Assembly (NCBI RefSeq): GCF_002099425.1
Contig: NW_018343987.1
Location: 15,811,501-15,875,500 of the forward strand
Direction: 5' to 3'
DNA length: 64,000 nucleotides
From: Phascolarctos cinereus
Lineage: Eukaryota > Chordata > Mammalia > Diprotodontia > Phascolarctidae
Below are positions 44,197 to 54,900 of this stretch, in pieces; position 1 is the stretch's first letter; each line of letters starts with the position of its first letter. Made by a program: the position numbers and the translations under genes. Under the pieces are notes generated by a model. That model was not told where the DNA came from. It did no database searches and saw only the letters and a list, made by a program, of their open reading frames with translations.

Positions 44197-47100
44197 CTGA
44201 CCTACAGAAACACAAAATATAGACCTCAAAGCTATATGTCTTTCTCCTCAAGTAATGGGATTCTAATTTTATTTTTGTATGGCTAGCACCCGTTGTAAGA
44301 ACTTAATAAATTATTGAATTGAACATCTATGCACAGAAAGATATAAATGCATCCATTAGTGAGGGTTGTTGTTCAGTCATCTTTCACTCGTGTCTGACTC
44401 TACATGACCTCATTAGGGGTCTTCTTGGCAAAGATACTGGAGTGGTTCACCATTTCCTTCTCAGCTTATTTGACAAATGAGGAACTGAGGCAAACAAGGT
44501 TAAGTGACTTGCCCAGGGTCTGAGGCCAGATTTCAAATCACAAAGATGAGTCTTCCTGACTGCAGGCCCAGCACCCCATCCACTGCATTACCTAGCTGCC
44601 ACCAGTGAAGGACACAGTCACAAATATATACAGTATGCCGAAAGTTTTAGTGCAGTTTGAAATTTTAATAGCTTAAAACTACACTAAGCCTTTCGGCACA
44701 TATCATATTATCTCATTTGATCCTCACAACAACCCTGTGAAGTAGATGTTATTATTTGTCCATTTTACAGGTGAAAAAGCTAAGGCTCAGTAAAATTAGA
44801 TAACAAGACCAGGGACACATAGGTGGTAAATGTTCAGTCTGAGACAGAATTCAAACCACATTCTTCTGAAACCAAGTCCTGAATGCCTTAAGAGAATGAG
44901 CAAGTAGTTGGATAACTGGCAGAAGGCAGGCAGTAAAAATCCCAATAGAAGGTTCAGCAAATAGCTGTTGCTTAGTAAATATTGAGTAATTTCCTGAGAT
45001 AGTGGGTAAATATGTGGTTGTAAGAGAAAAATGTATACACGAGTAAGAAAGCAGTCAGCCGAATAACCACAGGATGTCACTTTTATCACAGCTTTCTTTA
45101 AAATTTATAGTTGCAAGTCATCTCAAATTTTATTTCCACCTAAACATCCAGGACACAGGTCCTGGAAAGCTCTCTTCCATGCATGTGGTCATCAGGACTG
45201 AAGGAAAATGGTCAAAAAACTAAGCCACAAGCAAATGACACCTCTCGAGGAAGGAGCGGGTGAGGAGGAAGGGGAGGAAGAAAATGTATATGTTGATAGT
45301 AAGGAAAATGCAAAGAGACAACCGACTGGTTTCAGAGGAATACCACTCTGAGAAGTGACATCCTTTAAGTAAAGGGCTGGGAGTTTAGAGAGTCCTTTCA
45401 GAACCTCCTCCATAGGAGGGTGTACAATTGAAAATGATGGTCTCCTTTCCCAAACACGCAGTAATTCATTTACACATGCCAACCAGAAGAGGGAAGGAAG
45501 CCTGGGGAACCAGTTAGCCCAAGTAATTTCCGAAGACTCCTATTCCCATTTACCATGTGGTCCATAAGAGTTCCCCATGTTGTAAGTAGTCCCATCAGGG
45601 TCATAATGGGGATGTGCGGTTGCTCCATTCACTGCAACAAATTTGCTCCAATCCACCTGCAAATTAAAGTATATCAAAGATTTGTTTTTAATGTTTTGAC
45701 AAAACGTTTGCTAAAAACTGGCAAAAAGGTCTTTAGAAAAGCCTTTATGTAGAGTCTCAAAAACAGCAGGGGTGTGTGGGAGTATGTGGGTGGGTAGGTG
45801 GCTGTGGGGGGGGGGGATGTGGGTGTGCGTATGTGCTCTTGAGAGCTCCGACAAACAAGGCATCCCAAAAGTCTTAGTTTAGTTTCAAGCTATTGGGACA
45901 CACAGGAATACATGCACACACGCACACACACACACATCAGGAAGAGGGAGGGAATAGAAAGATGGATTTAGCATTAGGAAGACTTCAGTTTATGTCTTGC
46001 CTCTGACACATACAGTCTTGACTGTGTGATCCCGGGTAAATCCTTTAACCTCTCAATGTCTCACTCAGTTCTTTAAGATTACAAGCTGAAGGAGTCTTGG
46101 CTTTCTGTACTGGTAAAGAGAGAGTGTCATGTTCTTGACACCAGTAAAATCACAGACCCAGACCAAGTGGGCAGGTGGATATATAAATTTAAATCTCTCA
46201 CTCTCACACACAAACATATCCCACTTTCTGAGAGACAGGTCAAAATCATTTTTGCCACTGAAAAGGTGAAACCTAAATACCAAAAAAACCCTGTATTTGA
46301 CTTCTCCAACAATGCAGAACTCAAAATTCAAAGCCATAATTACAGCTCAAGCATTAACCAACATAGTTTGGATTGACCTAAACTTCTATTGAACCAAGAT
46401 ACCATTTATGTGGAGGCATATGTGGAGGTCCTGCACTACCTCTGAATATGATGTAGACCAGACTGTCTAAGAGCATCGCTCTAGGCAGGGGTGTGCTGGC
46501 AAACGTTTAACAACCAGTTCTCAGGGTGGAGAAGGGTACAAAGGTCACACTTTTAAGTTGAACTTACACTATTCTCACTTTCTCCATCACTGTTAAATCT
46601 AGACAATCAACATAACAATAAATCAAGCCCTCACGTGCAGCATTTGCAGTTCTGAAGTGTAAATGTGCACACTGAAAATTTAACAATCATGAGCCTGTAC
46701 AAGCTGGCTCCAGCAAACCTACCCCACTCCCACCCCCACCTCCTTGTTTCTAGGCTTCCCTGGAACCACAGCCCCAAGGACCAAAGGAGAATCTCATTGG
46801 GAGAGGGAGGCAGCAGGGCTTGAGGGAGCATCAGAATAACCTTTTTCCTTCCATTCCTCCCCCGTCACTGAGAAGTAGGTTACTCTTGTGTCCTCCAGAT
46901 TTAATAAAGTGTTTATCATCCCAGAGCATAATCACGCTCATCAGCTCAGGGAGGCCTGGCATGTTGGACCAAAGCTCAGTCAAGTTTAAGGCTCCAATCT
47001 CTTATTCAGTTGTCAGCTACCTCCAAAGCTCTTTTGGAAGGAAGAAAATGCCAGCCTCTCATTTCTCACTCATGACTGACACCTCACCTTTTCTGTTTTT

Positions 47101-48881
47101 TCCAGGGTCTCAGGATCCACTTTATTCATGTAGTTGGTCTCAGTGCTGATGTAGTAATCACCCTTGTACCTCACACAGTTGACATTGGTATTGTCTGTCA
47201 TGGCTGAAAATAAACCCAAGATCCACTTAATACAGATAACTGCCCTGTCTCTTTGCAGTGGGTCTTAAATATAGAGTTGAAGGGTTTAAAAAAACCACCA
47301 ACATAGTTTCAGGGACCCATAAAAATCATCTTTGGAATTTATAACTGCACCAATCATTACAAAGAATAACGATTAAAATACTAACACCAAACACTGAAAA
47401 TTCTAAATGTAAAATGTTCTTACCAGGGGACTCAAACTTTGACATGAAGCGCCCCAAAACACTCTTGCATGGATCAGGCAGGGCCAGAGTCCCAAATTCT
47501 GAGATTATAATCCGGTTGTTAACGCTGTTGATCTTATAGGTGTCACTCTGCAGAAACCTGCTTTTGTATGTCACAGCGCCCTTCTCCATCCTGAACTGGT
47601 GAAGCAGAGCCATGCCATCAAACCAATGGTTGTACCTTCAACCAGGAACACATCACAGTTATCAATAACATCAGTGAACTTGCTGTAGACTAAAAGGATA
47701 GGGGAAAGGGGTGGGGAGGGGTTGTGTAGAGTTTCAAACTGGAAAAATAAGTGTTGGAGATTTAAAACACAAAAGGGCCTATTGTAATAACAATACAAAT
47801 GGCTTTCCATTCTCCAATCAGGGCATACTTTTCCTTTCCAAATTCAAATTTCCCAGGTCCTATCCGAATCAGACAACCGTTGAGCCACTCGGGAAAATGG
47901 CCTTGGGTCCTGGCAGGGATGGACTGAGGGGTCTCCTCTACGGTGGCTATTAATGAGGCGATACATTGCAGACCCTTTCGGTCACTGAAGGTTACATGCT
48001 TCTGTTGAATATCTGGCAGATAGTTCTTCAGAACTATGGGAAAAAATAAAAGCACAGAAAGTCTTCATGAACCAGCTATAGATTAGCCTTTCCACAGAAA
48101 GAAGGCCTAGTTGTAGCACAAGAAATATAAAAATGTCCAAACTTCAACCCCGCCAGATATCCCCTTTAAATTCTGTTTCTTTCTCCCCTCCTCTCCACTC
48201 TAATATCAGAAACAATCCAATACAATAAGCATTTATCAAATGTTTACTATGTATCTGTCATTGGGTCAGTTCCTGAGCACACAAGGACAAAATATGGAAC
48301 ATTCCCCACCCACATGGCACTTACATTCTCCTTGGGTGAGATAAGAGAAACAGTACAAAAATGAGTAAATACTCATTAAGAACAGAGAGAACTGGGAGTA
48401 ACAGAAAAGGCTTCCCACAAGAGGTGTGGCTCCCGTGGGATGGAACCTCTGGGGAAGCTGGGAATTCTAAGGGGCAGAGGTGAGAAGGGAGCGTTCCAGT
48501 CTTGGGGAACAGATCGCACAAAGGCATTTGGGGAGGGGGAGAGTTATGTTGCTGTACAGGAGATGGAAAGTCAAATTTGGAGAACAGTAGCAAAAAGGGC
48601 TGTTTGGCTAGAACAGGGAATAAGTGAAGAGGAGGTATATATGGTATATTAAGGTAGGCTAGAACCAGATTTTGAAGGGCTTCAAATGACCACACAATTC
48701 TTTTTCCTTTTCTCCTTAATGACAAGGCTCTAATCCAACTATTGGCGATCTTTTGACTTTAGAGAATTAATCGTCTACTAATTAATTCAGGGCTTTACCA
48801 AGGATGACTAACGACCATTTGCCATTGGATAAGCAATAGTTATGTCTATCTGAATCACAGCTTCTTAATCTGGAGTCTGGG

Positions 48882-48921
<40 letters not shown>

Positions 48922-51900
48922 TCAATTTCAACATAATTAGTGTTCTTTGCCATCTCATGAATTTCATTTTATGCATTTACAGCATGAATGTGCAAAGGTC
49001 CACAGGCTTCACCAGACTCCATGACACAAAAAAGGCTAAAGACTCTTGATCTAAATAGATGATTTACATGCTATGAAGTATCAGCTGTGTTTATAACAAT
49101 ATCATGAAGATAATCAATAATTTGTACTGAATAATTAATAACTAGTTTCCCCCATTAGATTGTGAGCTCCTTGAGAGCAGGAACTGTCTTTTGCCTCTTT
49201 TTGTATCCCCAATGCTTGGCCTACTTCCCAGCACATAGCAGGCACTTAATAAATATTTACTGACTGACTGACTTGAATTTTGTCCTAATAATAATAATCA
49301 TGCCTATTCAATATTTAATAATCCACAAATCTGTGGCTCAGCTCCCAGCACAAATGGACTCCTCTCCCCTGAAACCTCCTCCAAGTTTACATTAAACTTA
49401 GTGATATGTAAAACTACCATGTTTATAAAGTTACATATGGTACCTCAAAAATCTTAGTGCAGTTTTAAGTTTTAGTACTTTTCATTTTTAATAAACATTA
49501 ATAGATTTAAGCTTTAATAGCTTAACGATGTACTAAGACTTTTGGAACACCCTGTATTTTAATGGTATATGAATTCATCTATATGAGCTTATCTGAGAGG
49601 ATGTTATCCTCAATTAGACTATGATGGTTATATGTGTGGCATCCAAAAAGCCTTAGTCCCATGTAATCCCATCTTAATAGCTGGTGAATTTGTGCCTTCT
49701 TTTCCATCCTCATTATCCTCCATATAACAGGACTTCCTGGATTATTACAACGGTCTTCTATCTCTTCTCCCCACATTCAATTTAATTCAACAAGCATTTA
49801 TTGAGTCCTATAGTTGTGTCAAATTCAATGTGTCCAAACAAAGCTTATTATCTTTCTGGGGGAAAGCCACTCCTCCTGCAAACATACATTTTCTGTAATG
49901 GAGGAAGTGAAAAGTTCTTTTACTTTTACACCCTCTCTTGGTAGTCTCATCAGCTCCAATGATTATCCTATTAGCAATCCTATTCTGTTGTTGTTTAGTC
50001 GATTTTCAATCCAACTTTTGGTGACCCCATTTGGGGTTTTCTTGGCAAAGATACTGGAGTGGTTTGCCATTTCCTCCTCCAGCTCATTTTACAAATGCGG
50101 AAACTGAGGCAAACAGGGTGAAGTGACTTGCCTTGTGACACACAGCTACTAAATGTCTGAGGCCAGATTTGAATTCAGCAAGATGAATATTCCTGATTCC
50201 AAGCCCAGTCCTCTATCCACTTCACCACCTAGCTACCCATCTTATTATCTAGCCTTTCATATTATTTCTACGCAGAGGACTTCCAAATCTACATAGCCAG
50301 CCCTCTTGCTGTCAAGAACACCATCATCCTTCCTGTTTCCCAGGTTCATGAGTGTTATCCTCAACTCTTCCATCAGTTGCCAGATTTTCACATCTCTTGC
50401 TTCCATTACCTTCTCTTCACTCACACAGTCACCAGCCTAGTTCAGATCCTCAGCACCTCTTACCAGGTGTGGTGCAATAGCCTAACTGGTCTCCCTGCCT
50501 CATACCTCACTGGAAAAATTTGTCAGGAGCTCTCCTCCCAAATTCCACATTGAAAAAAATCAACTCAAGGTATCCCCCTTCTCTTTTCCTCTGCTCCACT
50601 CTCAAAGAATTAGGGGGCCTTTTCCTTGCCAACACCATCTTCTCTACATGGACCTTTAATCCCATCCCCTCCTATTTCCTATGGAAACTCACCCCTTTGA
50701 TCATTCCTTTTCTTTCCCAATTTTAAACCTGTCATTATCCAATGGCTCCATCCCTGCTTCCCAAATACATGTTCAAATCTTGTTCTTTCTTAAGGGGAAA
50801 AAAAAAAAAACCTTCCTAAAAAAAAAACCCTAGCATCACCTCAAGCTACCATCATATATCTTTCCTTTCTTTCTCAGCCAAACTCCTAGACTACATTTGT
50901 TGCTCCATTTTCTTACCTCCCAACAATTTCTTGACCTTTGCAATTTGGCTTTGATCCTACCACTGGATTAAACCTACCCTCTTCAAGGTCACCACTGATC
51001 TCTTTATTGCTAAATCTAATGATCTTTTCTCAATCCTTATATGGTTTTCTCGGTCAGTCAGCAGTTTTTGACACTACTATTGACTATGTCCTCCTTCCAG
51101 ATCAGGGGTTCTTAACCTAGGGTCTATAGATGACATAGGACTCTATGGATAGACTTTAAGGAGTCTGTGAACTTGAATGGGAAAACTTATACCTTCATTT
51201 TCACTACTTCTAGATGAAATTTAACATTTCTTTCCATTATCATTTTTTTAAATAGTATTCTGAGAAGAGGTCCATCGGCTTCACTTGCCAAAGAAGTCCA
51301 TGGCACCAAAAAATGTTAAGAACCCTAGTTCTAGATACTTTGACCTCCCTAGATTTTTGTGATGCTTTTTCCTTGTTTCTCCTCCTACCTATTGGACCAA
51401 TTCTTCTCAGTTTTCCTTGTAGAATCATCATCCATGCCTCCTCACCTCCTGTGCATTGGTATACATCAGTGTCGTGTTCTGAGCCCTCTCCTCTCTCTCC
51501 ATACCTAATCCCAATGGTCTTATCAGCTCCCACAGATTCAACTATCATATCTATATAAACGACTCCCAATTCTCTAACACAGAATTCTAAAACTCCCAAT
51601 TCTCCTCCATAACCAGCCCTCATCTCTCTCCTAAGTTCCAGTAACACATCTCCTACTTAATAGGACATCTCCATTTGGATGTCCCGTAAATACTCAACAT
51701 TTCCAAAACAGAACTCACTCTCTTGCTCTTCAAACCCACCCCTCTTCCTTAGTTCCCTATTGTTTACCAAAGATACCACCATTCTTCCAGTCACTAAGGC
51801 TTATAAACTAGGAATTATCCTTAATTCTTCACTCACTTCACCCTACCCCACCCCCATATCTAATCAGCTGTCCAGTCTTCTTGCTTCTACCTCTCAATAT

Positions 51901-54900
51901 TTCTCACATGCATCACTTCTGTCTGCTCATCCCACAACCACCCTACTTCAGGCCTTCATCACCTTTCACGTGACTATTGCAATAGCCTCCTAATTAGTCT
52001 CCCTTTAGCCTGTCTCTCCCTCATGCAAACCATCCTTCAAACCTGTTAAAGTGCTATTTCTAAAGCATAAGTGAGACTACGGCACTCCCTTGCTCAGGAT
52101 GATGCAATTGCCTACTGCCTCTCAAATCAAATATAAATTTCTCTGTTTGGCATTTAATGCCCTTCAAAATCTAATAGTGTTTCTAGGCTTATTACTTATT
52201 ACTCCCCTGCACATTCTTTGCTCCAGGCCACCTGGACTACTTGCTGTTCATATATACAAAAATACATTTCCCTCCTCTATTCCTATGCATAGAGTGCTCC
52301 TCATACCTAGAATACTCTCCCTCTTCACCTCTGCCTCTTGAAATTCCTACTATCAGGGAGTGCCACCTCCTTCAGGTAGCCTTTCCTGATTCCTCTCTAA
52401 TTGGGAATGCCCACCCACAACCATTTGCATTTATTGTTTCATATATATGCTATACTGAATTATCTGTAAATATGTGTATTATTAGGGGAAGGCAAATTGC
52501 TCAAGGTCAAGGAGTATCTTACTTTTATATTGTTAAACCCAGTGCCTAGCACCGATAGGTGCTTAATAAATGACTGTAACAGAAAGTAAGGTCAAAGATC
52601 TGGAAGGGTGGGCCAAAGACACGTAAGATCCTTTTAAATGCCAGGCTACAGACATTGTATGTTATGCCAAAGATAATAGGATGACACTAAAGATTCTTGA
52701 ACAAGGAAGTGACATATTTGTACCTATGTTTCATGAGGATGCTTTGAGGGTTTTTGGTTTTGGGGTTTTTTTTTAGTTTTGTTTTGTTTGGAAATTGTGC
52801 AGAGTATGGACTGGAGAGTTTTAGTGGCCTACAATCTCAACCAGAACCAACAGTGTGATATAGTGCTCCCAAAAAGTTAGTGTAATCTCTGTGACTAACA
52901 TGGAAAAGTTTTACATGACTGTACATACATAGCCTATGTCAGATTGCTTACTGTTTTCAGAAAAGGGGAGGGGGAAAATTTGGAACTCAAAGTCTTGTAA
53001 AAATTAAGGCTAAAAATTGTCTTTAAATATAATTGGAAAAAAATACAATTTAAAAAAGTTAGCGTAGTCTCAGTTCTTCTTTAAAAGAGTGTCTGTGTCA
53101 TAGGCTAGGGCCATTATAGTAAGTTAAGTTCTTGGTACTATGTTTTAAGAAAGAGCTGCACAAGGTAAAGAGTAAGTAAGAGTGACCATGATGGTTAAAG
53201 GTCTTGAAATCATCTTTCCAGGCTCACTTGAAGGAATTGGTAATATTTAGTATGGAAAAGAAAAGAGGTGGAGGAGAGAAGATGGCTGCCTTCCAGTATT
53301 CTGTGGAAGAGGGATTCAATATGTTCTGACTGGCCCCAGAAGGCAGAACCAGCAGCAGTGGACAGAAATGATGGAGAATTTAGGGTTAAAGTAAGGAAGA
53401 AACCACCCAACAGTTACAGCTGTTCAAAAGGGAAACAAACTGCCTTGGAAGCTGGGAGGTGGCGTCTCACTAGAAGTATTCCAACAGGCTTGCTGACCAA
53501 CTGGCCAATGGTAGAAGAGATTCCTGTCTCGGTAAAGGTTGGTCTAGAGGCTCCCTGAGGTTCCTTTCAATTCTGAGACTGAGTAACCCTGCTAAAAAAC
53601 CTTCAGAGGCTCCACATTGTCTCTGAACAAGCTAAATGCTAGACTAATGAGGGAACCTGTAACCTACCTACCCTCCTATGCATTGGTGTACCCCAATACT
53701 GTGTCCTGGCCCTCTTCTCTTCTCTCTCCACACCCCATCTCAGTGGTCTCAGCAGCTTCCATGAAGCGCCTGGTTTTTTTTCCCCACAATTCCCCAATAC
53801 ATAAATTATAATCCAGTCAAACCGGCATATTTATCATTCCAGGAAAATGCCTGTACACTCCTTTACTGTGACATTCCCTCTTCCCATAATATCCTCCCCT
53901 AATCTCCCTTTCTAGAAATCCTATTTGTCCTTAAAAGCCCAGATCAAATATCATCTCTTCTTTGGAGCATTCCCTGAACCCATAAGAGTAGGGAGCACAT
54001 CCTCCCCAACTCTGTAAACTCTGTAAACACCATAGTGCCTAGTACAGCGCCTTGCACATAATAACCTCTCAAAAATATTAATTATATTGTTTTTGAAAAC
54101 ATTGTGCAGCATTTATCTGTATAATTTCTAAATGCTCAAAGTCTGCCTTTGCCTTCTGCAACAGTACATTTTCACAGTTCTGAAACTATTCTAGTTGATC
54201 TCATGCTGACACACAGTAGGCACTTAATAAATGTTTATTTATCATAATATATTATGTACATATATAATATAACATAGTACAATATTAACATTTATATATA
54301 TGTATATAATTTGTTTATTTATATATTAAGAGGTAGGGATCCTCCTTCCCCTTACTCGTGTGCATTCTCTAAGGCTCTTTCCTTGACCCTCTTCTCTTCT
54401 CTTTTCTCTCTATATTCTCTCCAATCACATCGACTCTCATGGCTTCAATTCAGCCTATACAATTCTTCATAATCTTCATGTGTTCTTCCCCTACCTCCAT
54501 ATCTCCCTAGGGCTCCCATACCTGTTAGCTCTAGTTAACTGCCTACTGGACATTTCCACTTGATTATCCCACTGGCACCTCCTACTCAATTTGCAGAAAA
54601 GCTGACCTCACCATTTCCCTTCAATCCTGCTCCCTCCCTCGATGTAGCAATCTCTGTTAATTGATTCACCATCTTCGAGGTCCACCCAGGCTCAGAATCA
54701 GTCATCTTTTATTATTCCTTTTTCTTTACCTAGCTCCCTTCCAATAAGTTGCTAAATCCTGTCAATTCTACCTCTGAAATATGTTTAGCACCCACCTACC
54801 CCCTCCCCAATTTATACGGCCACCACCTTTGTTCAAGCCCTCATCCACTCTCCCCTGGACTAGCATCAAAGTTTTAAGTGATCACATTACCTCAATAATA

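Larger units (their letters stand above)
49690..52575 (+). repeat. long L2 LINE copy, sense, with nested SINE and hAT-like element
   Basis: A nearly 2.4-kb L2 body once the inserts are removed: cagaggacttccaaatctac, ttccatcagttgccagattt, ggtgtggtgcaatagcctaa, later gactattgcaatagcctcct, gtttggcatttaatgccctt and the end agtgcctagcaccgataggt. Decayed, without a long frame. Inserts: SINE at 49986-50240 and hAT-like element at 51103-51328. Order within the body suggests more than one L2 piece. BCO2 intron 1. Confidence 0.7.
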
